From the NCBI RefSeq assembly GCF_024181725.1, contig NZ_CP028908.1, forward strand, positions 4,949,501 to 5,013,500: 64,000 nucleotides of DNA, given 5' to 3'. Shown here piece after piece: positions 37,945 through 46,988 of the stretch. Position 1 is the first letter of the stretch, and the number at the start of each line of letters is the position of its first letter. Under the pieces are notes generated by a model, which did no database searches, was not told where the DNA came from, and saw only the letters and a program-made list of their open reading frames with translations. Source of the DNA: Bradyrhizobium sp. WD16. Lineage in GTDB: Bacteria > Pseudomonadota > Alphaproteobacteria > Rhizobiales > Xanthobacteraceae. The translations under genes were made by a program, and so were the position numbers.

Positions 37945-38046
37945 TGCAAATCTCCTTGTCCTGCAGCAAGCTTCCTCGCACTGACCACGCCCCGCTCTTT
38001 CAGGCAAGCCCGGCCGCGCGCCGCGGCCATGCGCACAGCCGCGATC

Positions 38047-39246
38047 TCAGAACGTCGCGGTCGCGAGCCAGCGGCCGATCCGCGCCACGGCCGTGCGCAT
38101 GTCCTCGGTCGAACGCGCATAGGAGAAACGGACGAAGGCACGGCCATGGATCGGATCGAAATCGACGCCGGGCGTGGCCGCCACGTGAGCCTCCTCCAGC
38201 ATGCGCGAGGCGAAGACGAAACTGTCGGCGCAGAAGCGCGAGACGTCGGCATAGAGGTAAAACGCGCCGTCGGCCGGCAGGAAGCGATCGAGCCCCGCTT
38301 TGGGCAGCCCCTCGATCAGGATCTGGCGGTTCTCCTGGTAGCCATGCCTGACCGCATCCATTTCGGTCCGTCCCTCGAAGGCAGCCTCCGCCGCAATCTG
38401 CGACAATGTCGGCACCGAGATCGCAAGATTCTGCTGCAGCCGTTCGATCGGCCGCACCAGTCGATCCGGCACCACCATCCAGCCGACGCGCCAGCCGGTC
38501 ATGCAGAAGTACTTCGAGAAGGAATTGATCACGACGGCATCCTGCGACAGCGCCGCCGCGGTCACCGCCGGAAACGCGTAGTCGAGGCCATGATAGATCT
38601 CGTCGGAAATGAAGCGGATGCCCGCACCGTCGGCCGCGGCCATCAGGCTCGACAGCGCCTCGCTGCTCATCATCGTACCGGTGGGATTGGCCGGGCTCGC
38701 AACCAGCACGCCTTTGAGCGGCGCGCGCCGATGGGCGGCGAGCAGCATCTCGCCGGTCAGCGCGTGGCGGTCCTCGCTCCTCGTCTCGATCAGCACCGGC
38801 TCGCAACCGAGCGCCGTGAGGACGTGCCGGTACGGCGGATATCCCGGTACCGTCACTGCGACCCGGTCGCCCGGCTCGAACAGCGCCAGAAAGGCCAGGA
38901 TGAAGCCGCCCGACGAACCTGTGGTGACGACGATCCGCTCCGGATCGAGAGCGCAGCCATAGGTCTCATGGTAATGGCGCGCGATCCGGGCGCGCAGCGA
39001 CGGAATGCCGAGCGCGGAGGTGTAGTCGATCCGCCCGGCATCGATCGCCGCATGGGCGGCGGCAAGGGCACAGGTCGGCGCCGACGCGGCCGGCTGGCCG
39101 ACCTCCATGTGGACGACGTGGCCGCCCGACGCCTCGATCCGCGCCGCCGCAGCCATCACGTCCATGACCATGAAGGGAGGAACATCGCTGCGGGCGGACG
39201 GGGTCAACAGGCTCGCAGCAGCCGCTAAAGGTTTCACATTGGCCAT
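38047..39246 (-). CDS. PLP-dependent aminotransferase (class I/II)
   Basis: Aspartate-aminotransferase-fold enzyme of 399 residues. The PLP lysine is in NSFSKYFCMTGWRVGW, the cofactor-binding Asp/Tyr in FISDEIYHGLDY, ASPANPTGTMM binds substrate and RFSYARSTEDM holds the C-terminal substrate arginine. MEVGQPAASAP at the N-terminus matches a group of uncharacterised rhizobial aminotransferases. The amino acid substrate cannot be read from the sequence. It is divergent from the M48 protease gene and precedes bioY on the same strand, though a link to biotin synthesis is not supported by motif. Confidence 0.88.
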   Translation of the reverse strand: MANVKPLAAAASLLTPSARSDVPPFMVMDVMAAAARIEASGGHVVHMEVGQPAASAPTCALAAAHAAIDAGRIDYTSALGIPSLRARIARHYHETYGCALDPERIVVTTGSSGGFILAFLALFEPGDRVAVTVPGYPPYRHVLTALGCEPVLIETRSEDRHALTGEMLLAAHRRAPLKGVLVASPANPTGTMMSSEALSSLMAAADGAGIRFISDEIYHGLDYAFPAVTAAALSQDAVVINSFSKYFCMTGWRVGWMVVPDRLVRPIERLQQNLAISVPTLSQIAAEAAFEGRTEMDAVRHGYQENRQILIEGLPKAGLDRFLPADGAFYLYADVSRFCADSFVFASRMLEEAHVAATPGVDFDPIHGRAFVRFSYARSTEDMRTAVARIGRWLATATF

Positions 39247-39443
39247 CGAAATTGCTATGTCACGCTTGCGGCTGAACCATCGCGACTGCGCCGCGCGGTC
39301 GCCGTATTCGCCGGTTTGTAAGGCTGACTCTCAGTAGGCAAACCCTTGTTAGGCGGACTCGAGGCGCAAATCCAGAGCGGTCCTGAGCCCGGATTTCCCA
39401 TCGACCGCAGAGGCGCGATACAGCTCAGGACGGTATCCCGGAC

Positions 39444-40901
39444 GTGACGGTTTCCATGCTCAGCGACTGCACGCTCAATGCTGCCTTGCCCGCTGTCGCC
39501 GCTCGGCCGCGGGACGGTGGCCGTCGTTCCCTGCCGGCCCGGCTCACGGCGTGGCTGACCGCCGCAGCGCTGGCCTTGGGGCCCCTCGCCGCCGACGCCC
39601 AGCAGGCCAAGGGCCCACCGACCCTGCGCGACGCCGAGATCGAGCAGCTGCTGCGCGACTATACCCGCCCGGTCCTGCGCGCCGCCGGACTGGAAAAGCA
39701 GAACATCCAGATCACCATCATCAACGATCGCTCCTTCAACGCCTTCGTCGCCGACGGGCGCCGGATCTTCGTCAATTACGGCGCCCTGCTCGACGCCCAG
39801 ACGCCGAATGAAATCATCGGCGTGCTCGCCCACGAGACCGGCCATCTCGCCGGCGGCCATCTCGCCAAGCTGCGCGAGCAGCTCTCCCAGGCGCAGACCC
39901 AGATGATCATCGCCATGCTGCTCGGCCTCGGCGCCATGGTCGCCGGCGCACGCAGCAACAGCTCGGGCGCTGGCCAGATCGGCGCCGCCGCGATCAGCGC
40001 GCCGCAGGAGGCCATTCGCCGCAACCTGTTGTCCTACCAGCGCCAGCAGGAGGAGAACGCCGACCGCGCTGCGGTCAAGTTCCTGAACGCGACCGGCCAG
40101 TCCGCCAAGGGCATGTACACGACCTTCAGGCGGTTCTCGGAGCAGATCCTGTTCGCGGCCCAGGGCAGCGATCCCTACACGCTGTCGCACCCGATGCCGG
40201 CCGATCGCGTCGCCGCGCTCGAGCAGATCGCCCGCACCAGTCCCTATTGGGACAGGAAGGACGATCCCGCACTGCAGCTGCGCCACGATCTGATGCGCGC
40301 CAAGATCTCCGGATTCATGGATCGCCCCGACACCGTGCGGCGCAAATACCCGCCGGGCAATGCCACCCTGCCGGCGCGCTATGCCCGGGCGATTTCCACC
40401 TACCGCCACGGCGACCTGCGCGTCGCCCTGGCGGAGATCGACAGCCTGATCCGGGAGCAGCCCAACAATCCCTATTTCTATGAGGTCCGCGGCCAGGCGC
40501 TGCTCGAAGGCGGCAAGCCGGCCGAGGCGGTCGCGCCGCTGCGCAAGGCGGTCCAGCTGTCGGGCAATGCCCCGCTCATCGAGATGTTACTTGGGCAGGC
40601 CCTGGTGGCATCTGATAATCGGGCCTACGCCGATGAGGCGATTACGATTCTGCGTGCCGCTCTCGCCAAGGAACCGGAGGCCGTGCTGGGCTATACCCAG
40701 CTTGCGATGGCCTACGGCCGCAAGGGAAATTACGCCGAGGCGGACCTCGCGTCCGCCCAGGCCGCTTATATGCGCGGCGACTTCAAGACCGCCCGCGATC
40801 TCGCGTCCCGGGCCAAGACACGCTTCGCCATCGGCACCCCGGGCTGGGTCAAGGCGGACGACATCGTGACCACAAAGCCATTGCCCGGCCAAAAGAACTG
40901 A
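39444..40901 (+). CDS. M48 family metalloprotease with TPR repeats (BepA-like)
   Basis: Periplasmic zinc protease and chaperone of 485 residues, resembling BepA, which controls outer-membrane protein assembly. An export signal (hydrophobic core LTAWLTAAALALGPLAADAQ) is followed by the M48 domain with HETGH near residue 130 and the third ligand in EENADRAAVKF near residue 205. The C-terminal half has TPR-type helices (YFYEVRGQALLEGGKPAEA and following). The start may be GTG 39444 or ATG 39456, both in front of the signal. A DsbA-like gene follows 77 bases later, which suits a shared role in envelope protein quality. Confidence 0.9.
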   Translation: MTVSMLSDCTLNAALPAVAARPRDGGRRSLPARLTAWLTAAALALGPLAADAQQAKGPPTLRDAEIEQLLRDYTRPVLRAAGLEKQNIQITIINDRSFNAFVADGRRIFVNYGALLDAQTPNEIIGVLAHETGHLAGGHLAKLREQLSQAQTQMIIAMLLGLGAMVAGARSNSSGAGQIGAAAISAPQEAIRRNLLSYQRQQEENADRAAVKFLNATGQSAKGMYTTFRRFSEQILFAAQGSDPYTLSHPMPADRVAALEQIARTSPYWDRKDDPALQLRHDLMRAKISGFMDRPDTVRRKYPPGNATLPARYARAISTYRHGDLRVALAEIDSLIREQPNNPYFYEVRGQALLEGGKPAEAVAPLRKAVQLSGNAPLIEMLLGQALVASDNRAYADEAITILRAALAKEPEAVLGYTQLAMAYGRKGNYAEADLASAQAAYMRGDFKTARDLASRAKTRFAIGTPGWVKADDIVTTKPLPGQKN

Positions 40902-40978
40902 CCACACTTCGGGAACCGGCGCACGCTGCCGCCGCGGCCCGTTCGCTCGATCACCGACTTTGAAGAAAAGGACTTGCG

Positions 40979-41755
40979 ATGCCTCTCACCTTCCTGCGCC
41001 GCCCCCTCGCCGCTGCCCTCCTCGCCGCCACCGCGCTGGCAGTGCCGGCGGCGATCCACGCGCAGTCCCTGACCGGGGCCCAACGCGGCGAGATCGAGGG
41101 CATCGTCAAGGACTACCTGCTCGCCCATCCGGAAATCCTCGAGGAGATGTCGGCGGAACTGACCAAGCGCCAGACGGCAGCCGACGCCGAGAAGCACGCG
41201 GCCGCCGTGAAGAAGAATGCCGACCTGATCTTCAATTCGCCGCGCGGCGTGCTGATCGGCAACCGCAACGGCGACGTCAATTTCGTCGAGTTCTTCGATT
41301 ACAATTGCGGCTACTGCAAGCGCGCCATGAGCGACATGCTCGACCTGATCAAGGCCGATCCCAAGCTCCGGGTGACGCTGAAGGAATTTCCGGTGCTTGG
41401 CCCGGGTTCGGTCGAGGCGGCGCAGGTCGCGGTCGCAGTGCGCATGCAGGACCCCGCCGGCAAGAAGTATCTCGACTTCCACCAGAAGCTGCTCGGCGGC
41501 CGCGGCCAGGCCGACAAGGCTCATGCGATGGCGGCGGCCAAGGATGCCGGCCTCGACATGGCGCGGCTCGAGAAGGACCTGTCGAGCCCCGAGGTCCGCG
41601 CCACGCTGCAGGAGAACTTCAAGCTCGCCGAGGACATGGGCCTCAACGGCACGCCGAGTTACGTCGTCGGCAACCAGGTCGTCGTCGGCGCCATCGGGAT
41701 CGACGGCCTGAGCAAAAAGATCAACGAAGCGCGCTGCGGCAAGGCCTCGTGCTGA
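40979..41755 (+). CDS. DsbA family thiol:disulfide oxidoreductase
   Basis: Exported thioredoxin-fold protein of 258 residues with a cleavable signal ending near AIHA-Q29. The active site is CGYC (residues 110-113, in FDYNCGYCKRAM) and the cis-Pro region is NGTPSYVVG. An N-terminal helical segment (residues 33-75) before the fold is typical of the Com1/ScsC-like group, which can oligomerise and act as isomerases. AAAGGA lies about eight bases ahead of the ATG. Probably co-transcribed with the M48 protease gene; an array of palindromes follows. Confidence 0.9.
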   Translation: MPLTFLRRPLAAALLAATALAVPAAIHAQSLTGAQRGEIEGIVKDYLLAHPEILEEMSAELTKRQTAADAEKHAAAVKKNADLIFNSPRGVLIGNRNGDVNFVEFFDYNCGYCKRAMSDMLDLIKADPKLRVTLKEFPVLGPGSVEAAQVAVAVRMQDPAGKKYLDFHQKLLGGRGQADKAHAMAAAKDAGLDMARLEKDLSSPEVRATLQENFKLAEDMGLNGTPSYVVGNQVVVGAIGIDGLSKKINEARCGKASC

Positions 41756-41769
41756 CGCTGACCCGAAGG

Positions 41770-41848
41770 CTTGGTGCGGTGGATCTGACGCTCGTTTCAG
41801 TATTGCAGCGAGTTCTTCGAACGCGCGTCAGATCCAAAATCACACTAG
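41770..41848. repeat. Palindromic repeat element, copy 2 (degenerate ends)
   Basis: Inner arms TGGATCTGACGC (41780-41791) and GCGTCAGATCCA (41825-41836) pair perfectly over 12 bases. The right end carries CACACTAG (41841-41848) but the left end reads CTTGGTGCG, so the outer arm has decayed. It begins 15 bases after the dsbA-like stop codon. Confidence 0.65.
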
Positions 41849-41861
41849 AATCATAATGATG

Positions 41862-41937
41862 CTAGTGTCCCCTTGTTTCCAACGTTCGTATGAGCGCCTG
41901 CTGCAATGGGATACGAACGTTGGAAACAGGACACTAG
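41862..41937. repeat. Palindromic repeat element, copy 3
   Basis: Outer arms CTAGTGTCC (41862-41870) and GGACACTAG (41929-41937) pair perfectly. Inner arms TGTTTCCAACGTTCGTAT (41874-41891) and its complement (41911-41928) pair perfectly over 18 bases. The left arm has a three-base bulge CCT; the loop is 19 bases. Confidence 0.88.
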
Positions 41938-42012
41938 TGTGGCTTATGTCTCGCAATTGCCTACGAGAGACTGGCCGCAAAGGCGGTAGGCAATTGCGAG
42001 ACGCCACACTAG
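41934..42012. repeat. Palindromic repeat element, copy 4
   Basis: Outer arms CTAGTGTGGC (41934-41943) and GCCACACTAG (42003-42012) pair perfectly. Inner arms GTCTCGCAATTGCCTAC (41948-41964) and its complement (41986-42002) pair perfectly over 17 bases. The left arm has a four-base bulge TTAT. It shares its CTAG with the right end of copy 3, so the two are fused end to end. Confidence 0.88.
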
Positions 42013-42203
42013 CGGCGCGGGCTTGGTTAACGAGCGGTATCCGACTGTTCCCGCAAGTCTTTTGTGAGGCGGCAGAACGATTTAGGCTGGGATAGCTGCT
42101 GCCTGAAGGCTTTTCCTCGCCGCCAAGACTACCTATAACCCGCCAGACCGTGGCGGCCGGCCCTTTTGCCGGCCGCGCTCCGCTCGCCTCCGGCTGGATA
42201 TCG

Positions 42204-42659
42204 ATGTCACAGACAATCTTCGTCCTCAACGGACCGAACCTCAATCTGCTCGGCAGCCGTGAGCCGGACAAATACGGCCACGCCACCCTGGCGGATGTCG
42301 AAGCCCTGTGCCGCGCCACCGCCGCCGACTACGGCATGGAAGCCGATTGCCGGCAGTCCAACAGCGAAGGTGAACTGATCGACTTCATCCACGAGGCCGG
42401 CGCCAGGAAGGCGGCGGGCCTGATCATCAATGCCGGCGGCTACACCCATACGTCGATCGCGCTGCACGACGCCATCACCGGCGTCGCGCTGCCGGCGGTC
42501 GAGGTGCACGTCACCAACGTGCATGCCCGCGAAAGCTTCCGCCATCATTCCTTCATCGCCAAGGCCTGCTTCGCGAGCCTCGCCGGCTTCGGCATCGAAG
42601 GCTACCGGCTCGCCATTCTCGGACTCGCCACGCGCATCGGCGCCAAGGCGAAGGCCTGA
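42204..42659 (+). CDS. aroQ: 3-dehydroquinate dehydratase, type II
   Basis: Third step of the shikimate pathway, 151 residues. Motifs: [17 protein letters not shown] (catalytic Tyr and lid Arg), [25 protein letters not shown] and [16 protein letters not shown] with the catalytic His. The ATG at 42204 matches the family start. It is followed 43 bases later by accB, the classic alphaproteobacterial aroQ-accB-accC order. Confidence 0.96.
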   Translation: MSQTIFVLNGPNLNLLGSREPDKYGHATLADVEALCRATAADYGMEADCRQSNSEGELIDFIHEAGARKAAGLIINAGGYTHTSIALHDAITGVALPAVEVHVTNVHARESFRHHSFIAKACFASLAGFGIEGYRLAILGLATRIGAKAKA

Positions 42660-42702
42660 TTCCCTCAACTCCTGACCCGACACAGAATTCCGGATCGACA
42701 GC

Positions 42703-43200
42703 ATGGCCCAGGACAAGACTTCCAAACCGGAGCAGGCCGCCGCGCGGCTGAGCGACGAGCGCGACCTGATCCGCGATCTCGCCACCCTGCTCGACCAGAC
42801 CAATCTGTCCGAGATCGAGATCGAACGCGCCGGCCTGCGGATCCGCGTCGCGCGCACCATCACGATGTCCGCGATCATGCCGTCGGCACATGCCGCCGCG
42901 CCGGTGCTCGCCGCGCCAGCGTCGGTCGCCGGCGCCGCGCCCGCCGCTGCCGACCTGTCCAAGCACCCCGGCGCGGTGCCCTCGCCGATGGTCGGCACCG
43001 CCTATGTCGCGGCCGAACCCGGCGCCAAGCCGTTCGTCGAGGTCGGCAGCAAGGTGAAGGCCGGCGATACGCTGCTGATCATCGAGGCGATGAAGACCAT
43101 GAATCAAATTCCGGCGCCGCGCGCCGGCACGGTCACCCAGATCATGATCGAAGACGGCCAGCCGGTGGAATACGGCGAGCCGCTGGTCATCATCGAATAA
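42703..43200 (+). CDS. accB: Biotin carboxyl carrier protein of acetyl-CoA carboxylase
   Basis: Carries the biotin that is carboxylated by AccC for fatty acid synthesis; 165 residues. The biotinylated lysine is in [11 protein letters not shown] near the C-terminus. An Ala/Pro-rich linker (about residues 60-85) separates the N-terminal AccC-binding part from the biotinyl domain, which starts [11 protein letters not shown]. AccC follows 18 bases later. Confidence 0.96.
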   Translation: MAQDKTSKPEQAAARLSDERDLIRDLATLLDQTNLSEIEIERAGLRIRVARTITMSAIMPSAHAAAPVLAAPASVAGAAPAAADLSKHPGAVPSPMVGTAYVAAEPGAKPFVEVGSKVKAGDTLLIIEAMKTMNQIPAPRAGTVTQIMIEDGQPVEYGEPLVIIE

Positions 43201-43218
43201 GCGCTCCCCAGGACGGCG

Positions 43219-44565
43219 ATGTTCGACAAGATTCTCATAGCGAACCGCGGCGAGATCGCCCTGCGCGTGCTGCGCGCCTGCAAGGAGCTCGGCATCGCCA
43301 CCGTCGCGGTGCATTCGACCGCCGACGCCAACGCCATGCATGTCCGCCTCGCTGACGAGAGCGTGTGCATCGGCCCGCCGCCGTCCAAGGACAGCTACCT
43401 CAACGTTCCGGCGCTGCTGGCCGCCTGTGAGATCACCGGCGCCGACGCCGTGCATCCCGGCTACGGCTTCCTGTCGGAGAATGCCCGCTTCGCCGAGATC
43501 CTCGCCGACCACAACCTGCATTTCATCGGCCCCAAGGCCGAGCATATCCGCCTGATGGGCGACAAGATCGAGGCCAAGAAGACCGCGATCCGCCTCGGCA
43601 TTCCGGTGGTGCCCGGCTCGGACGGCGGCGTCGGCCCCGACGACGACGCCATGGCCATCGCCCGCAAGATCGGCTTCCCGGTGCTGGTGAAGGCCGCCGC
43701 CGGCGGCGGCGGCCGCGGCATGAAGGTGGCCCACACCGAGGCCGACCTGGCGCTGGCGCTGTCGACCGCGCGCAACGAGGCGAGATCGGCCTTCGGCGAC
43801 CCGACCGTCTATCTGGAAAAGTATCTCACCCGGCCGCGGCACATCGAGATCCAGATCCTCGGCGACGGCCGCGGCGGCGCCATCCATCTCGGCGAGCGCG
43901 ACTGCTCGCTGCAGCGGCGCCACCAGAAGGTCTGGGAGGAAGGCCCCTCTCCGGTCATCACCGCGGCCGCCCGCGCCCGGATCGGCGAGATCTGCGCCCA
44001 TGCCATGCGCGAGATGAACTATCTCGGCGTCGGCACCATCGAATTCCTCTACGAGGACGGCGAGTTCTATTTCATCGAAATGAACACGCGCATCCAGGTC
44101 GAACATCCGGTGACCGAGATGATCACCGACATCGACCTCGTGCTCGAACAGATCCGCGTCGCCGCCGGCGGCGACCTGCCGGCCCTGCAGAAGGACATCA
44201 CCGTCAGCGGTCACGCCATCGAGTGCCGCATCAACGCCGAGAACCCGGTGACCTTCCGGCCGTCGCCGGGCAAGATCCTGCAATATCATCCGCCGGGCGG
44301 CCTCGGCGTGCGGATCGATTCCGCCGCGTATCAGGGCTACGTCATCCCGCCCTATTACGACTCGATGATCGGCAAGCTGATCGTCCACGGCAAGACCAGG
44401 GCGGAATGCCTGATGCGGCTGCGGCGGGCGCTCGACGAGATGGTGGTCGAGGGCGTCGAGACCACGTTGCCGCTGTTCCGCGCGCTCGTCCGCGAGCCGG
44501 ATATCATCGACGGCGACTATCACATCCATTGGCTCGAGCAGTATCTCGCCAACGGATCGAGTTAA
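43219..44565 (+). CDS. accC: Biotin carboxylase of acetyl-CoA carboxylase
   Basis: ATP-dependent carboxylation of biotin on AccB; 448 residues. The N-terminal fold begins [20 protein letters not shown]. The ATP-grasp glycine loop [15 protein letters not shown], the biotin-binding [11 protein letters not shown] and the catalytic region [19 protein letters not shown] are intact. AGGACGG precedes the ATG. Part of the aroQ-accB-accC-aat series. Confidence 0.97.
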   Translation: MFDKILIANRGEIALRVLRACKELGIATVAVHSTADANAMHVRLADESVCIGPPPSKDSYLNVPALLAACEITGADAVHPGYGFLSENARFAEILADHNLHFIGPKAEHIRLMGDKIEAKKTAIRLGIPVVPGSDGGVGPDDDAMAIARKIGFPVLVKAAAGGGGRGMKVAHTEADLALALSTARNEARSAFGDPTVYLEKYLTRPRHIEIQILGDGRGGAIHLGERDCSLQRRHQKVWEEGPSPVITAAARARIGEICAHAMREMNYLGVGTIEFLYEDGEFYFIEMNTRIQVEHPVTEMITDIDLVLEQIRVAAGGDLPALQKDITVSGHAIECRINAENPVTFRPSPGKILQYHPPGGLGVRIDSAAYQGYVIPPYYDSMIGKLIVHGKTRAECLMRLRRALDEMVVEGVETTLPLFRALVREPDIIDGDYHIHWLEQYLANGSS

Positions 44566-44636
44566 GCGATCGGCTTAAGCGAGCCCCGGCGCTGAAGCCG
44601 TTCGCCGGATGCGCCGCGCCCTGCTATAAGCGGGTC

Positions 44637-45311
44637 ATGTCTTCCCGCGACTCCGCCTCCCCCGAGATCACCCCGGCGGTGCTGCTGCGCGCCTACGCCT
44701 GCGGCATCTTTCCGATGGCGGAGAGCGCCGACGATCCGACCATCTTCTGGGTCGAGCCGGAGCAGCGCGGCATCATTCCGCTGCGCGGCCTGCACGTCTC
44801 CTCGCGCCTCGCCCGCACCGTGCGCGGCGACCGTTTCCGGGTCACCGTCGACGAGGCCTTCGGCCGCGTCATCGACGGCTGCGCCGCCCCCCAGGACGGC
44901 CGCGAAGAGACCTGGATCAACCGCCGCATCCGCGACCTCTACACCGCGCTGCACGACATGGGGCATTGCCACAGCGTCGAGGTCTGGGACGGCGACGAGC
45001 TCGTCGGCGGTCTCTATGGCGTCAGCCTCGGCCGCGCCTTCTTCGGCGAAAGCATGTTCCACCGCGCCCGCGACGCCTCGAAAGTGGCGCTGGTGCACCT
45101 CGTGGCCCGGCTGATCGCCGGCGGCTTCACGCTGCTCGACACCCAGTTCGTCACCGAGCACCTGCGCAGCCTCGGCGCCGTCGAAGTGCCGCGGGCGCGC
45201 TACCGCGCCCTGCTCGACGATGCCCTCGGCGGCTTCGCCGATTTCGACGCGCTGCCGACCGACCGGCCGGTCACCGGCCAGGAAGCGCTGGCCATCTTGA
45301 CTGGGGAATGA
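44637..45311 (+). CDS. aat: Leucyl/phenylalanyl-tRNA--protein transferase
   Basis: Adds Leu or Phe to proteins with N-terminal Lys or Arg, tagging them for ClpAP via ClpS. 224 residues. Motifs: [32 protein letters not shown] (substrate pocket), [21 protein letters not shown] and [18 protein letters not shown] 44637 gives the family start. Commonly located after accC in rhizobia. Confidence 0.95.
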   Translation: MSSRDSASPEITPAVLLRAYACGIFPMAESADDPTIFWVEPEQRGIIPLRGLHVSSRLARTVRGDRFRVTVDEAFGRVIDGCAAPQDGREETWINRRIRDLYTALHDMGHCHSVEVWDGDELVGGLYGVSLGRAFFGESMFHRARDASKVALVHLVARLIAGGFTLLDTQFVTEHLRSLGAVEVPRARYRALLDDALGGFADFDALPTDRPVTGQEALAILTGE

Positions 45312-45350
45312 ACTCGCCGCCGCGGCGACGCCCTCCTTCGGCGATGGCGC

Positions 45351-46373
45351 CTATTGCCGGAACAGCGGGAAGAAGCCGGAAGGCTGCTGTTGCTCCGGCT
45401 GAGGCGGTGGCGGCAACGGCTGCGGTTGCGGCCGCGGCGCCGTCGGATTGGCCATGCCCGTCGGCTGCGCCGGCGGGCGCGCGGCGGGCCGCCGCTGCAC
45501 GGGCGGCGCCGGCTTCGGCGGTGGCGGCGGTGTGTCGGTCTGGCTCGCGACGGTCTGGTCCGGCCCCCTACAGTCGGTCAGCCAGATATCATAGATCGGA
45601 TGCTCGACGCCGTGCAGGCCCGGGCTCGCGGCGAACATCCAGCCCGAGAAGATCTTCTTCACCTCGCCCTGCAGCGTGATCTCTTCGACCTCGACGAAGG
45701 CGTCGGTGTTGGTCGCCTCCGTCGCCGGCCGGGTGTAGCAGGCGTCCGGCTTCACGCGCAGCGCGCCGAACTGGACCGTTTCGCCGATATCGACGTCGAA
45801 ATTGATGATCCGCCCGGTGATCTTGTCGAGACCGGAGAACACCGCCTTCTTGTTGACGATCTTCTGGGCCGGCGGCTCGGTGACGATCTCGTCGCCGGGC
45901 TGCAGCGCCGCGGGTGACGGCGGCGTCGCCTGTGGCGTCGGCTGCGGCGTGCCGCGCGGCTGGCGCTGACCGGGCGGCAGGCCCGGCAGCGGATTGGGGC
46001 CGGCCGGCGCATTGGCGACATTGCCGCCCGGCGCTCCCGGAGCGCCCGGAGCGGTGGCCACCCCTGGCGGATTCTGGTTCTGAGGTACCGCGGCGCTATC
46101 CGGCGGCGGCAGCGGCTGGGACTGCACGGGACCCGGCGGCGGCGCGGTCATGGCTGGCCGGCTGGGAATCGGCAGGATGCGGCCCTGCGTCGGCAGGTCC
46201 GGCACATCTTCCTCGTCATCCGGCCCCAATGGCACGGCGCTGGGCGGCCGCGGCGGCGAATCGGAGAAGATATTGCCGATCTGCGCCTGCGCCGGCGCAA
46301 GCGCCGACAGCGAGGCGACGGCAAGCGCCGCAAGGGCAACCAGGGCAACAGGTCGGGTCATCCGCGGCTTCAA
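45351..46373 (-). CDS. DUF2155 domain-containing exported protein
   Basis: 340 residues with a signal peptide (hydrophobic core VALVALAALAVASLSALAPA, cleavage after AQA), then about 140 residues of Pro/Gln/Gly-rich low-complexity sequence, the DUF2155 domain (about 165-275) and a Pro-rich tail. The domain shows AVFSGLDKITGRIINFDV, VKPDACYTRP and GWMFAASPGLHGVEHPIYDIWLTDC. Function is unknown to me. It usually lies beside aat and the NDUFA12 gene; here it is convergent with aat but separated from NDUFA12 by an inserted region. Confidence 0.88.
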   Translation of the reverse strand: MKPRMTRPVALVALAALAVASLSALAPAQAQIGNIFSDSPPRPPSAVPLGPDDEEDVPDLPTQGRILPIPSRPAMTAPPPGPVQSQPLPPPDSAAVPQNQNPPGVATAPGAPGAPGGNVANAPAGPNPLPGLPPGQRQPRGTPQPTPQATPPSPAALQPGDEIVTEPPAQKIVNKKAVFSGLDKITGRIINFDVDIGETVQFGALRVKPDACYTRPATEATNTDAFVEVEEITLQGEVKKIFSGWMFAASPGLHGVEHPIYDIWLTDCRGPDQTVASQTDTPPPPPKPAPPVQRRPAARPPAQPTGMANPTAPRPQPQPLPPPPQPEQQQPSGFFPLFRQ

Positions 46374-46727
46374 TCAGCGAATCGGGTTTGCAGGGTAAAT
46401 CGTGCCGCTCGCAAGGCTTCCAGTTAACACGGCGAATACGGCGGGAACAGGACGAAAGCAATTTCTACAACAATTTCAATCCATCCGGTGCCGTCTGTTC
46501 TCATTTTGTGCAGAAGGGTTTCATACGTTTCTGGTACGAAACTGGTACGGTGATATCAGCCTTCACGAACGGCACGCGGCGCAAGGGCGGTTCGCGCCAC
46601 AAGAAACATGTTTCTTACCCGCTTGTCGATGACGGCACCATTTCCCACCATCTGACCAGACATAATGGGCATTATGCGAACGCCCGGCCGTGATCGCCAG
46701 GTCGGCCGACCACAAGGGATTGACTGC
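46374..46727. other. Left border of the inserted region
   Basis: 354 bases without a convincing gene. Base composition drops: I count 26 G+C in 60 bases at 46501-46560. It contains paired CTGGTAC heptamers (listed separately) and should hold the promoter of the following operon, though no clear consensus is visible. A short open frame in its last 140 bases (RRKGGSRHKKHV) has no ribosome binding site. Confidence 0.55.
46531..46548 (+). repeat. Paired CTGGTAC heptamers, left border
   Basis: CTGGTAC at 46531-46537 and again at 46542-46548, start to start 11 bases. The same pair in the same orientation, 10 bases apart, occurs at 48779-48795. Together they bracket the unknown three-gene unit and may be recombination or attachment remnants. 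Confidence 0.45.
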
Positions 46728-46988
46728 ATGGGACAGCAGGGGGAGGACTTCGACAGCTACGCGCGATTGCTCGAAACGGCCTACGCTGAGCACGATGACG
46801 AAGACATTTTGCGCGAGTACATCTTGCAACGATGGATGATCGAGCATGCGCCGGCGCAAGAGTTGCTAGCCCATATTTTTTCGACCTGCAGGCCGAGCGC
46901 GTCGCAGCGATCGAGGCGGCCTTGCCCGATGCCGCAGCGACGCACAAAGCGACGGCTGCGGCGGCTTCAACGATACCGGAATAGCTGA
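46728..46988 (+). CDS. Unknown small protein, first gene of the three-gene unit, probably frameshifted
   Basis: Not recognised. AAGGGA lies eight bases before the ATG. The first 50 residues (MGQQGEDFDSYARLLETAYA and on) are acidic and helical. In the annotated frame the rest reads as Ser/Arg-rich text ending at a TGA that overlaps the next ATG. From a run of six T (46876-46881) the minus-one frame instead reads FDLQAERVAAIEAALPDAAA and on to TAG at 46982-46984, with protein-like composition and G+C-rich third positions. One extra T would join the two into an 84-residue protein ending three bases before the next gene. No canonical minus-one slippery heptamer is in phase, so a lost base or a read error is likelier than programmed shifting. 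Confidence 0.55.
   Translation: MGQQGEDFDSYARLLETAYAEHDDEDILREYILQRWMIEHAPAQELLAHIFSTCRPSASQRSRRPCPMPQRRTKRRLRRLQRYRNS

Larger units (their letters stand above)
41756..42203. other. dsbA-aroQ intergenic region with three tandem palindromes
   Basis: 448 bases with no gene. The left 257 bases are almost entirely the three palindromic elements listed next. The right 190 bases should hold the aroQ promoter; I see no clear consensus boxes. Confidence 0.6.

Noticed and set aside
46552-46693. Short frame with RRKGGSRHKKHV at the left island border
   Set aside because: Starts at a weak GTG without a ribosome binding site; could be a gene remnant but not supported.
46832-46984. Separate 50-codon gene in the minus-one frame of the first unknown gene
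   Set aside because: Its first 15 codons overlap good coding in the other frame; a frame break in one gene explains the data better.
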